In this document: positions 1 through 9,265 of the stretch, piece by piece
Position numbering within the stretch: position 1 is the stretch's first letter
Layout: each line of letters opens with the position of its first letter
NCBI GenBank assembly: GCA_018971365.1
Contig: JAGXAZ010000004.1
Span: 1 to 38,886 of the forward strand
Reading direction: 5' to 3'
DNA: 38,886 nucleotides
From: Gammaproteobacteria bacterium
GTDB taxonomy: Bacteria; Pseudomonadota; Gammaproteobacteria; Natronospirales; REEB76
Made by a program: the position numbers and the translations under genes
The notes under the pieces: model-generated
Seen by the model: the letters and a program-made list of their open reading frames with translations, nothing else
The model's database searches: none
What the model was told of the DNA's origin: nothing

Positions 1-54
1 ACCAGGGCCTGATAGAAGCCGACCTCCATTACTCCCCGGGCACCACCACCACAC

Positions 55-487
55 AACACCAACGGCACTGCCACAATACGCAGTGCAAAGAACCAGTTCA
101 GTGTGATGCCGGAAACCGCATAGTCGCCGCGGAGCCACTGCTCTAAATCCATGACCGATGCCAGGAATAACGCCGAACAGTGAAATGATCACTTGGGCCT
201 CCCAGTAGGACAACTGTCCCCAGGGCAGCAGATAGCCTGTGAAGGCTTCGGCCATGAGCGCTGCATAATATCAGCATCCCGAAAATCCACAGCAGTTCCC
301 GAGGCTTTTTGTAGGAGCCGTACATCAGTCCGCGGAACATGTGCAGGTACACTACTACGAAGAACAGGGAAGCGCCTACGACGTGCATATAGCGGATCAG
401 CCAGCCCCAGTTCACGTCGCGCATAGCGTGAACGCGCTCCACGAACTCGTACCTATAACCTTCGCGCGCGTCTCCCGCCGCCAGCAA
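55..487 (-). pseudogene. Degenerate partial second copy of cytochrome b (bc1-type)
   Basis: ORF 143..487 contains [46 protein letters not shown], nearly identical to the intact copy at 1481..2920, then shifts frame. DNA from about 55 to 430 aligns by eye with about 2290-2650, with 1-bp indels. Confidence 0.8.
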
Positions 488-543
488 CGCTGAACGCCCG
501 TAGTGTGGCAGCGATCACGCACATAAAAAGCTTTCTGAATCAA

Positions 544-1413
544 TCAAAAAAGAAATCCCGCACCCACGCCAAAATAATGTGACCAGCCGCCCAAGTTACC
601 CGAGATCCGTTGGCCGATCTCCGCATCCACCTCAAAACGGGGAGTGATGAGATATTGGACGCCCCCATCGGCGTCGTACCCCGCGCCCTGTCCCGGGCCC
701 GTGTGATTCTGTCCATAGGCCTCCAGATAAAACTGGAAGTTCTGGGTGGTTTCCCAGGTGAGCACCAGGTCCGGATTCGCGCTCCAGTAGTACGCGCCCC
801 CTTGCAGGTTGGTGGGCAGGGCCAAGTGCGTCACCCCGAGCATCAGGGTCAAGGCGACCGAGGAAGTGAGGCTGTAGCCGACGATGCCATTGACCGCATA
901 ACCCGTGGCGGCTGAGCCATAAGTGGGGCTGCCGGAGGGGAGTGTAAAGAGAGTCTCACCCGCCCAGATCCAGCGAGCGTTGTAGCCGAATTCGTGCTTG
1001 ATCCCAACGACCGAAGCACTTCCCCCCACTATGGTCTGATTGCCTCCGCCGGGCACGGGTGTCACCTGACTGCTGATGTTGGGAGGGAGAAACACGAATT
1101 CATTCTGGTCAGGCAGGCCGAACCGCAGTTCCCCTTGCGGGTATCCCAATGCATGTCCGCTCTGGCCCAAGAGCGTGTACCGGGCCCATCCGGTCTCCAG
1201 GACCGCATAACCGGGTTTCACCACGCAGGCACTGTCTCCCACAGTGGGGCGATCCAGCAGAGCGAGAAGCGAACTGGGTCCCGTGCACGGGTCGGAGATA
1301 GCCGACTGCGAGCCCTTGGCCCAGACGGGGACCATCATGCCCATACCCAGGACCAGCAACAGCACAGACCATAACGTAGGCCGATTACCGGGACCAGCGC
1401 TGTTCAACGGCAT
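544..1413 (-). CDS. Putative outer-membrane beta-barrel (MetA-pathway-of-phenol-degradation/transporter-like)
   Basis: N-terminal signal-like hydrophobic segment, alternating aromatic/polar strands, terminal ...YFGVGAGFLF ending in Phe as in outer-membrane barrels. Confidence 0.55.
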   Translation of the reverse strand: MPLNSAGPGNRPTLWSVLLLVLGMGMMVPVWAKGSQSAISDPCTGPSSLLALLDRPTVGDSACVVKPGYAVLETGWARYTLLGQSGHALGYPQGELRFGLPDQNEFVFLPPNISSQVTPVPGGGNQTIVGGSASVVGIKHEFGYNARWIWAGETLFTLPSGSPTYGSAATGYAVNGIVGYSLTSSVALTLMLGVTHLALPTNLQGGAYYWSANPDLVLTWETTQNFQFYLEAYGQNHTGPGQGAGYDADGGVQYLITPRFEVDAEIGQRISGNLGGWSHYFGVGAGFLF

Positions 1414-1480
1414 GTGGTTGTCGCCGGTGCGTGAATGGCAACCGGCAGCGGATGCAACTGAAGGGCAGCAAGTTTCTTTT

Positions 1481-2920
1481 TCATTTGAACGTTACCCTGT
1501 TTGGGACCGGCTTGGGCTCATTCAGCACGGGGAAAGCCGCCGGCAACAATAGGAAAAAGATGCAATAGGTACCCGGTATGAGCCAGCTCGCCAGCTTGAG
1601 AGCGGCTTCACTTGAAGTCCACGTGAGTTTATCCAGGAGACTGATGATACCCATGATTACGCTGAAGGCAATTACAAAATATTGTCGCGAACGCGGCTGG
1701 GCATGGATCCAGGACAGCACGAAGAACAGAAAGTACAATTCCGCGATGCGCTGGCCGATTTCCGCCCAAAACGGACTGGCCGGTTGCATGCCAATGTAAC
1801 CCAAGACAATGAAGCTCAGGCCGAAGCATACCACCAGGCCGCGGTAGGCGAGACCACGGTAACGCAACGATTTAATGGGGTTACGATCTATCCAGGGCAA
1901 CAAAAACGGCAAGAGGATGGACAGCGCCAATAAGGTCACTCCCAAACTTTTGTTGGGGATGGAGCGCAGAATGGCGAAGAACGGGCCAAAATACCACAGC
2001 GGGCGGATATCTGACGGCGTGTGCATCCCATTTGCCGGCACGGAGTTTGCTGGCTCCAGGAACAGGCCATGCAGACCGGGCGAGAAAAAGATGATGGCCG
2101 CAAAGATCGCCAGGAATACGGTCACCCCGACGATGTCCTTGATGGTGTAGTAGGGATGGAACGGGATACCGTCCAACGGAATGCCGTCCGGTCCCTTGTG
2201 TTCCTTGATTTCGATACCGTCCGGATTGTTGGAACCCACTTCGTGCAGCGCGATCAGGTGGAACAGCACTAGGCCGATGAGCATCAGCGGCACCGCCACC
2301 ACGTGCAGCGCGAAGAAGCGGTTGAGGGTGATGCCAGAGACCCCATAGTCGCCGCGAATCCACTGCTCTAATCTGTGGCCGATGCCAGGAATGACGCCGA
2401 ATAGGGAAATGATCACTGTTGCGCCCCAGTAGGACATCTGCCCCCAAGGCAAGAGATATCCCATGAAAGCTTCGGCCATCAGCGCCACATAAATCAGCAT
2501 GCCGAACATCCACAAAAGCTCGCGCGGTTTCTTGTAGGAACCGTACATCAGTCCGCGGAACATGTGCAGGTACACCACCACGAAGAACAGGGAAGCGCCT
2601 ACAACATGCATATAGCGGATTAACCACCCCCATTCCACATCGCGCATGATGTACTGCACCGAGGCAAACGCGCCCGCGGCCGAGGGCTGGTAGTTCATGG
2701 TGAGGAAGATGCCGGTGACAATCTGATTCACCAGGATCAGCAGCGCGATGGAACCGAAGAAATACCAGAAATTGAAGTTCTTGGGAGCGTAGTACTGGGC
2801 CACCTGCTCGTTCCAGAACTTGCTCATGGGGAAGCGTGCGTCAATCCAGTCGCGCAGCTGGTGCAGCCACCCGCCCGCGATGTCGAAAAAATCACGTTTT
2901 TGCATTTTATTGTGCATCAC
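1481..2920 (-). CDS. petB: Cytochrome b of a bc1-type complex
   Basis: 479 aa; haem-b histidine pairs in [22 protein letters not shown] and FFALHVVAVPLMLIGLVLFHLIALHE; PFHPYYTIKD motif; Qo motif reads PLWY. Confidence 0.9.
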   Translation of the reverse strand: MMHNKMQKRDFFDIAGGWLHQLRDWIDARFPMSKFWNEQVAQYYAPKNFNFWYFFGSIALLILVNQIVTGIFLTMNYQPSAAGAFASVQYIMRDVEWGWLIRYMHVVGASLFFVVVYLHMFRGLMYGSYKKPRELLWMFGMLIYVALMAEAFMGYLLPWGQMSYWGATVIISLFGVIPGIGHRLEQWIRGDYGVSGITLNRFFALHVVAVPLMLIGLVLFHLIALHEVGSNNPDGIEIKEHKGPDGIPLDGIPFHPYYTIKDIVGVTVFLAIFAAIIFFSPGLHGLFLEPANSVPANGMHTPSDIRPLWYFGPFFAILRSIPNKSLGVTLLALSILLPFLLPWIDRNPIKSLRYRGLAYRGLVVCFGLSFIVLGYIGMQPASPFWAEIGQRIAELYFLFFVLSWIHAQPRSRQYFVIAFSVIMGIISLLDKLTWTSSEAALKLASWLIPGTYCIFFLLLPAAFPVLNEPKPVPNRVTFK

Positions 2921-2961
2921 CTTGCCCTTTACATGTCTTCATCCGCGACAATTCCAATCGT

Positions 2962-4161
2962 TCAGAGCCCTACCGGGTGCAGCCAGTAATATCCGGCCAA
3001 TCCCAGCAGGGCTCCCACGGATACGATGCTGACTTCAGGCAGCTTGGGCCATTTGAGAATTACCGCCATGCTGGTAATGGCAATAACACCTGTCAGTACA
3101 TCCCCGATGGCGGCGGTGGCGATTAGGATGCCGGTACCGAACAAGGCGCCCACCACGGCGGAAATAATTCCTTGCAGAAATCCCTGCAGATAACGATTGG
3201 CGCGGTAGCGTTTTAGCAGCGGTGCGGCCACGACCGTCAGCAGCACCGCGGGCGCGAACATCCCCACCGTTGCGACCAAGCCGCCTTGGAAACCGTTGAG
3301 CAGGTAGCCGACAAACGTGGCGGTGATGACGACGGGGCCGGGGGTAATCATGCCGATGGCCACGGCGTCAATGAATTGACGGTTTGTCAGCCAGTGGTAC
3401 TGGTCTACGACGTAGACCTTGAGAAATGGGGCGATGACCAGGCCGCTGCCGAACACTAGAAAACCGGTCTTGAAGAAAAACACGAATAATTTGCCGGAGG
3501 TACTGCTCAGCCAAGCACTCGGCAGGGCCAGCCAACCGCCGCCGGCTGACGACATCGTCGCGGACGACGGGCTTTGTGTTGGAGGGCGGGGACCGGCGAA
3601 TACCAGACAGCCCAGCAGGCCCGCAATCAGGAACAGGCTGATGAGCTCCTGTTTGAAGGCGAGGGTGATGACCGCCGCGACCGTGGCGAACAGCCAGGCG
3701 AGCCGCCGGGTCTTAAGGGTTTTGCGGCCCAGTTGCCAGCAAGCCTTTAAGATGAGTGCGACGATGACGGGCGCCACCCCGTAAAAGATCGCTTTGACCT
3801 CCCAGGCACCGGTGAAGTGCACATAGAGAGCGGCAGCCAGCGTCACGATGAGGAAAGGCGCAAACGCAAAGGTTACGCCGACCGCCAGCGCCCCGCGGAT
3901 CCTAAAGCGGGCATAGCCGCAATAAACCCCCAGTTGGTAAGCCAGGGGTCCGGGACAGGCGGTCGCGAGCGCCAGACCGTCTTCGTATTCGGTTTCCGTG
4001 AGCCAGCCGCGTTCCTCCACCAGATCCCCCCGCATGTGCTGGGCCAAGACCACGGGGCCGCCAAATCCCAGTGCCCCCAATCGCAGGAAATAGCGGGACA
4101 TTTGCCACAGGGTTACCCTGCCCTGGAGTCCGTCGAGGCTGGGATCAGTGCAGGTAGGCAT
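2962..4161 (-). CDS. chrA: Chromate transporter ChrA (CHR family)
   Basis: 399 aa; two-half CHR architecture, LRLGALGFGGPVVLAQHM and FFKTGFLVFGSGLVIAPFL...ITPGPVVITATFVGYL. Confidence 0.93.
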   Translation of the reverse strand: MPTCTDPSLDGLQGRVTLWQMSRYFLRLGALGFGGPVVLAQHMRGDLVEERGWLTETEYEDGLALATACPGPLAYQLGVYCGYARFRIRGALAVGVTFAFAPFLIVTLAAALYVHFTGAWEVKAIFYGVAPVIVALILKACWQLGRKTLKTRRLAWLFATVAAVITLAFKQELISLFLIAGLLGCLVFAGPRPPTQSPSSATMSSAGGGWLALPSAWLSSTSGKLFVFFFKTGFLVFGSGLVIAPFLKVYVVDQYHWLTNRQFIDAVAIGMITPGPVVITATFVGYLLNGFQGGLVATVGMFAPAVLLTVVAAPLLKRYRANRYLQGFLQGIISAVVGALFGTGILIATAAIGDVLTGVIAITSMAVILKWPKLPEVSIVSVGALLGLAGYYWLHPVGL

Positions 4162-4201
4162 GCACGTCTGCTCTAGGGTTCCAAGGAATTGAATTAATCA
4201 T

Positions 4202-4213
4202 TACATATATGTA
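4202..4213. promoter_or_regulatory. Palindrome TACATATATGTA in the chrA-chrB divergent intergenic region; possible operator
   Basis: Perfect 12-bp palindrome 11 bp upstream of the chrB ATG, overlapping a candidate -10 (TTGAAT 4189-4194, 17-bp spacer, TATCAT 4212-4217). Confidence 0.6.
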
Positions 4214-4224
4214 TCATCAGTTAC

Positions 4225-5199
4225 ATGAATTATGCAAGCCCTTGGCTGACCCTGATTACCAGCCTACCCGGCCAAAACACAGCCGCCCGCGTGCGGGTAT
4301 GGCGTGCACTTAAGGCTTCCGGCGCTGCTGCGTTGCGCGATGGGGTATACCTTCTGCCCCGGACTTTGCAGAACGAGACTGCATTTCGGGAGCAGGCACA
4401 AGAGATCGGGGCTGCAGGAGGGGCCGCCCACATCGCCGAGTATCGTCCCCTCGAGGGGGAAGAACCCGGCGAAGATCTGACGCGTCTTTTTGACCGCACC
4501 GCGGAATACGCCGACCTTCTCCAGCGGCTGGATGCCTTCAAACGCGAATTGGTCTCGGCATCGGAAGCGGAGGCACGCCGTGCCATCGCCGCGCTGCGCC
4601 GCGAGTTTGCCGCGGTGATGGAGACGGATTTTTTCCCTGGTCCTTCTCAGGCCCAAGCCGAGCAGGCCCTGGCGGATGCCGAGGCCGCTCTCAATGCGCG
4701 TTTCTCACCGGACGAACCGCATGCCGCAGCGGGAGCGCTGCGCCGGCACGCGCCAACCGATTATCGGGGCAAGATCTGGGCGACGAGGGCGCATCTTTGG
4801 ATTGATCGCGTCGCGTCCGCCTGGCTGATCCGCCGTTTTATTGATCCGCAGGGACGCTTCCTCTGGCTCAAAGACGCCCGCCGCCATCCAAAAAATGTCA
4901 TCGGGTTCGATTTCGATGGGGCCGAATTCAGCCACGTGGGCACGCGCGTCACTTTCGAGGTCCTGGCGTTCAGCTTCGGGCTGGAAAACGATCCGGGAAT
5001 CATCCGGCTCGGTGCCATGGTGCATTACCTGGATGTGGGGGGCGTGCCCGTCCCTGAGGCCGCGGGCTTCGCAGCCATCATGGCCGGAGCGCGGGCCCAA
5101 GCCGTGGATGACGATGAGCTACTGACGGAGATCAGCAAGACCCTGGATTTCTTGTATACCGCCTATTCAGAAGGAGGACACCCTACATCAAACACTTGA
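4225..5199 (+). CDS. chrB: Chromate resistance protein ChrB
   Basis: 324 aa; N-terminal WLTLITSLPGQNTAARVRVWRALKASGAAALRDGVYLLP and C-terminal WIDRVASAWLIRRFIDPQGRFLW typical of ChrB; divergent from chrA. Confidence 0.9.
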   Translation: MNYASPWLTLITSLPGQNTAARVRVWRALKASGAAALRDGVYLLPRTLQNETAFREQAQEIGAAGGAAHIAEYRPLEGEEPGEDLTRLFDRTAEYADLLQRLDAFKRELVSASEAEARRAIAALRREFAAVMETDFFPGPSQAQAEQALADAEAALNARFSPDEPHAAAGALRRHAPTDYRGKIWATRAHLWIDRVASAWLIRRFIDPQGRFLWLKDARRHPKNVIGFDFDGAEFSHVGTRVTFEVLAFSFGLENDPGIIRLGAMVHYLDVGGVPVPEAAGFAAIMAGARAQAVDDDELLTEISKTLDFLYTAYSEGGHPTSNT

Positions 5200-5260
5200 T
5201 TGGATTTCATGTTAGCCATCGTAAAGCATCCCGTAAAACAAACGCTCGCGCGTAGGAGGT

Positions 5261-5776
5261 ATGACCATGTCTCGTCAATCTGACAGCCTACTGGCATCTA
5301 CTGAACGGCAAAAACATCCAACACACAAACATGGGAATCTTATCGCTGTGATGACGCTGGCCGCGACGGTCTTGTTAGGTCTAACCGCAATGTCTGCCTA
5401 TGCGGCAGAACCCGGGGCCGCAATGCCAAAGCCACAAGCCCATGTCTATATATACACGGTTCGCTGGGTCTCAAGAGAGGGCGGTCCCGCCAAAGCCTAT
5501 AAAAAATTCGGGGAAACATATGGATTTGAGCCCAGTACGATCGTCGTCACCGAAGGAGAAGAAGTCACCCTGACCTTCCGCAATCTGGAAGGTGGACCAG
5601 ATGATCTACACACCTTCACACTGCCGGCCTATGACATCGACCGTTCGATTCCACCTCTGCAGACCGTGAACGTGATCTTCAAAGCCGACAAGGCTGGGGT
5701 CTTCCCTTTCCACTGTGATAATCACAAACCCTGGATGTCGGGTGAGCTGATCGTGCTGCCCGCACCAGCTACCTGA
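5261..5776 (+). CDS. Secreted type-1 cupredoxin-domain protein
   Basis: Signal-like N-terminus; DDLHTFTLP and FPFHCDNHKPWMSGELIVLP give His/Cys/His/Met copper ligands. Confidence 0.75.
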   Translation: MTMSRQSDSLLASTERQKHPTHKHGNLIAVMTLAATVLLGLTAMSAYAAEPGAAMPKPQAHVYIYTVRWVSREGGPAKAYKKFGETYGFEPSTIVVTEGEEVTLTFRNLEGGPDDLHTFTLPAYDIDRSIPPLQTVNVIFKADKAGVFPFHCDNHKPWMSGELIVLPAPAT

Positions 5777-5800
5777 CCGGGTCCGGCGGATGGGTGGTCG

Positions 5801-6862
5801 ATGAAAATCAAATGCCACTATGCGCGTGCTGTGAGCCTGATGGGCGTGACGTTAGGTTTTTTGGTTGTTGCGCCTACCACTCTGGCTGCAAAGCTGCCGC
5901 TGGTCACCGTGGCAAACGTCCCGCTACCCGGTGGCACGAGCCGGTTTGACTACCAGAGCCTGGATGGGGCCGACCATGTGCTTTTTATCTCCCACATGGG
6001 GGCAGGCCGGGTGGTGGTGTTCAACACCACCACCCGGACCGTGACGGCGGATTTGCGGGGCTTTCCTGAAGCCACAGGTGTCACGGCCGTTCCCGACCTG
6101 CATCGGGTGTTTGTCAGCGTCACCGGTCACTGGTGGGATCAAGCTTTCTTTGGCGGGTCTATTGTCGTGCTGAACAGCACCACACTGAAGACGCTTGCCA
6201 GAATTCCGGCGGGTACGTTTCCGGATGGCAGCGCCTATGTGCCGGCGGTGAAGCGGCTGTTTGTGTCAGACGAGGCCGGTCGGACCGAAACGGTCATTAA
6301 TACCGTCACAAACCGTCGCATCGCCACGCTCCCGCTCGGCGGCGAAGCGGGTATGACGGCTTACGATCCGGTCACAGGGCATGTTTTGGTAAATGTGCAA
6401 ACCCTTGACGAACTGCTGGCCATTGACCCAGTGACCAAGCAGATCGTGGCCCGGTACTCACTGCCTGCGACCTGTCATCATAATCACGGTCTGCTGCTTG
6501 ATGTTCCATCACGGCTGGCGTTTATTGCTTGCGATCACAATGCGCGGCTCTTGGTCATGAACCTTAACCACATGCAGGTGACCGCAGTCCATCGTGTCGG
6601 GCGCGATCCCGATGTGTTGGCAATAGACCTTAAGAGACAGCGATTGTATGTCGCCAGCGAGAGTGGGGTTGTCTCAGTATTTCATATCACCAAGGACGGA
6701 TTACGCAAGCTGGGTCAGGGGTATGTCGGAGATGATGCCCATTCCGTTGCGGTCGACCCATCAACAGGACTGATTTATCTTCCCATTGAAGATTTTCATG
6801 GCAAACCTGTCTTGAAAATCATGCGTTATCAGATCACTGGCACCGCTGACGGTAGGCAATAA
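5801..6862 (+). CDS. Exported YncE-like beta-propeller protein
   Basis: Signal-like N-terminus; repeated blade motifs (VVVFNTTTRTV, IVVLNSTTLKTLARIPAG, LLAIDPVTKQIVARY); CHHNHG motif. Confidence 0.7.
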   Translation: MKIKCHYARAVSLMGVTLGFLVVAPTTLAAKLPLVTVANVPLPGGTSRFDYQSLDGADHVLFISHMGAGRVVVFNTTTRTVTADLRGFPEATGVTAVPDLHRVFVSVTGHWWDQAFFGGSIVVLNSTTLKTLARIPAGTFPDGSAYVPAVKRLFVSDEAGRTETVINTVTNRRIATLPLGGEAGMTAYDPVTGHVLVNVQTLDELLAIDPVTKQIVARYSLPATCHHNHGLLLDVPSRLAFIACDHNARLLVMNLNHMQVTAVHRVGRDPDVLAIDLKRQRLYVASESGVVSVFHITKDGLRKLGQGYVGDDAHSVAVDPSTGLIYLPIEDFHGKPVLKIMRYQITGTADGRQ

Positions 6863-6864
6863 TT

Positions 6865-7476
6865 ATGCCCAATACAAGTAGCTTTAGCTCCCACATTCCC
6901 AAGCCCCTTCCGTTCGATCCAAAGTCGTTGCATGGATTATCGGAACGGCTCGTGACAGCGCATTGGGAGAATAACTATGGCGGTGCGGTGAGGCGCCTCA
7001 ATGCTATTGAAAAGAGGCTCGCGGAGCTGGATTGGACCACCGCGCCGGTGTTCACGGTGAACGGCCTGAAACGCGAGGAACTGATCGCCATGAATTCGAT
7101 GCTGCTGCACGAGGTGTATTTTGAAAGCCTCGGCGCGAGCGAGCCCGGCACCACTTTTAAGACCCAAGTGAACAAGGACTTCGGTGGACTTGATCGATGG
7201 GCCGCCTAATTCGCCGCGATGGGCAAAGCACTGGCTGGCGGTTCCTGCTGGGTGCTGCTGTGCTGGAACCCGCACGATGGAAAACTTCTCAATACCTGGG
7301 CCGCTGACCACACTCATAACTTGGCCGGGGCCACGCCCATCCTGGCGCTGGACATGTACGAGCACAGTTACCACATGGATTTTGGTGCGCAGGCGGGTGC
7401 CTACGTCGACGCGGTGATGAAGAACCTTAACCTGACCACTGTCTCGGCCAAACTCGAGACCCTGAAAGGACAGTGA
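6865..7476 (+). pseudogene. Fe/Mn superoxide dismutase-like (ChrC-type) interrupted by an in-frame TAA
   Basis: ORFs 6865..7209 and 7219..7476 share the same frame; joined they read ...GGLDRWAA*FAAMGKALAGGSCWVLL...WAADHTHNLAGATPILALDMYEHSYHMDFG. Confidence 0.85.
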
Positions 7477-7477
7477 C

Positions 7478-7792
7478 ATGGAGCACACCATCAAGCCCGA
7501 GGACCTGCAGGCCCAGTTCGCCGGCAAGTTTATCCTAGACGTGCGCCGCGTTACCGACCGTGACGCTGCCCCAGAGCATCTTCCCGGCGCCCAGTGGAAA
7601 AACCCGGAGCAACTGGCCGAATGGGCCAAGACCCTGCCCAGGGAGAGAGAGATCGTCGTCTATTGTGCACACGGCGGTTCGGTATCCAACAGCGTGGTGG
7701 ACGCTCTGCGGGCCAAAGGCTTCAAGGCCCGTCTCATCAAAGGCGGGCTCGATGGCTGGAAGGCCGCCGGCGGGGAGGTTACTTGCAAATGA
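7478..7792 (+). CDS. Rhodanese-domain protein (ChrE-like position in the chr cluster)
   Basis: FILDVRR...HLPGAQWKNPEQL...VVYCAHGGSVSNSVVDALRAKGFKARLIKGGLDGWKAAGG. Confidence 0.88.
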   Translation: MEHTIKPEDLQAQFAGKFILDVRRVTDRDAAPEHLPGAQWKNPEQLAEWAKTLPREREIVVYCAHGGSVSNSVVDALRAKGFKARLIKGGLDGWKAAGGEVTCK

Positions 7793-8238
7793 AGTGGGTG
7801 ACACGCGAGCGGCCCAAGATCGACCGGATCGCCTGTCCGTGGCTGATCGTGCGGTTCATCGATCCGGCGGCTGAGTTTCTCTACGTGCCTGCGGATCGGG
7901 TGCTGAGCGCGGCGGCGGCGCAAAATGCGGTTCCCTATGACATTCCCGGTGTGGAGTTGTCCCATGCGGGGGAATTCTGCAGCTTCGATGCCTTCCTGAA
8001 AAAGTACGGTCTGGATGAACCCGCACTGCAGAGACTCGCCAGGATTGTGCGTGGGGCCGATACCGGACGGTTGGATCTCGCGCCCCAGGCGGCCGGCCTC
8101 TTGGCCCTGTCACTTGGTCTATCGCACATTTTTCCGGATGATCACACGCTGCTGCAGCGCGGAATGGTGTTTTATGACGCCCTCTATGCCTGGTGCCGGT
8201 CGCTGCAGCATGAAACTCACGGCTGGCCGCCCCAATGA
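7789..8238 (+). CDS. ChrB C-terminal-domain protein (chromate resistance)
   Basis: 150 codons with ATGA overlap to the upstream gene; IDRIACPWLIVRFIDPAAEFLYVP matches the C-terminal half of ChrB. Confidence 0.82.
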   Translation: MKWVTRERPKIDRIACPWLIVRFIDPAAEFLYVPADRVLSAAAAQNAVPYDIPGVELSHAGEFCSFDAFLKKYGLDEPALQRLARIVRGADTGRLDLAPQAAGLLALSLGLSHIFPDDHTLLQRGMVFYDALYAWCRSLQHETHGWPPQ

Positions 8239-8239
8239 C

Positions 8240-9090
8240 CTGAATTGCGGTGCACCCAGTCCATACGCGCACTAAAGTAGACCTGCATTTTGGCATCCCG
8301 GGTGAACAGCTTGTGTTCAGTCATCACCTTACCCCGGTCATGGGTCAGCGATAGCTTCATTTGCTGCAGTAACGTCTTGAGCTCCCGGACGAATGCCGTA
8401 CGCACAGCTTTAGCGTCACGGTTCTTAAGCGGCACCGGGATAAGGGTGTACGTGGTGCGTTCCACCAGCGTGCTCACTGCGGACTGGTTGCGGCGGCCCA
8501 TGAGCAAGTCGCCTTCCCGAGGCCCTCACGCTCCGTTGTACCACGGCCGTCGGACGCTCCTCGATGCTGAGCATCTCCGGAATCCGCCCCCGCCGCCGCC
8601 GTTGGTGATGCTGGCGCAGGCAGGCGAGCAGCTCCTTGCGCAGCGCTCCGCGCGGCAGCACATACAGGTAGGTGTAAATCGCCTCGTGGGAAATGCGCAT
8701 GCGGGGATCGTCGGGTTAAGTCTGTCTCAGTTCCTGAGTAATCTGCTCCGGCGAGTGGGATCGGCGCAAGCCTTGCAGTACAAAGTCCTTCAACCACGCC
8801 TGCCGCTTCAACCGCCGGCTCACGCCATGCCGGCGACGTTAATGCGTGCGGCTCTCCGCCACCGCCGCCCGATACCACCCCACGCAGTACGGCATTGCGC
8901 CGTACTTCTCGCGATACGGTCGAGGCCTGCCGACCCAAGTGCTCTGCGATTACCCGTAATGACTGCCCCCGTGCCAGCCCCCGACTCAACTCCTCACGCT
9001 CGATCAAGCATAATCGCCGATACTTTGACACGCAACACCTCCTTGGACACTCTATCTGGGTGTTGCACTGAGAACTTGAGACCGCCCAGT
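8240..9090 (-). mobile_element. Decayed, truncated IS30-family element
   Basis: KYRRLCLIEREELSRGLARGQSLRVIAEHLGRQASTVSREVRRN (frame 8474..9106), MRISHEAIYTYLYVLPRGALRKELLACLRQH (8425..8700) and MGRRNQSAVSTLVERTTYTLIPVPLKNRDAKAV (8217..8507) in different frames; the end of the DDE domain is missing; TIR-like GGTGTTGCACTGAGAAC near 9060. Confidence 0.85.
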
Positions 9091-9265
9091 CTTTCAATAT
9101 GAACACGCGATTCGTGAACCCGAGCCGTGTGGAAGCGAAAATCCGTCAAGACGGACATGGTTTGAGCCGAGTGCTCAATCGACACTCCTGGATCCGATTC
9201 AGCATCGCTCAACACCATCGAATTGCCGGCTGGATACAATGACAAGGCAGCGTTCATGGAACTTC

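Noticed and set aside
1881-2633. 250-aa minus-strand ORF inside cytochrome b
   Set aside because: Alternate frame of the same strand as petB; the petB frame has clear homology.
1-9090. Chr island as an intact transposon
   Set aside because: Only a broken IS30 is seen on one side and the left edge is outside the window; no matching terminal repeats can be shown.
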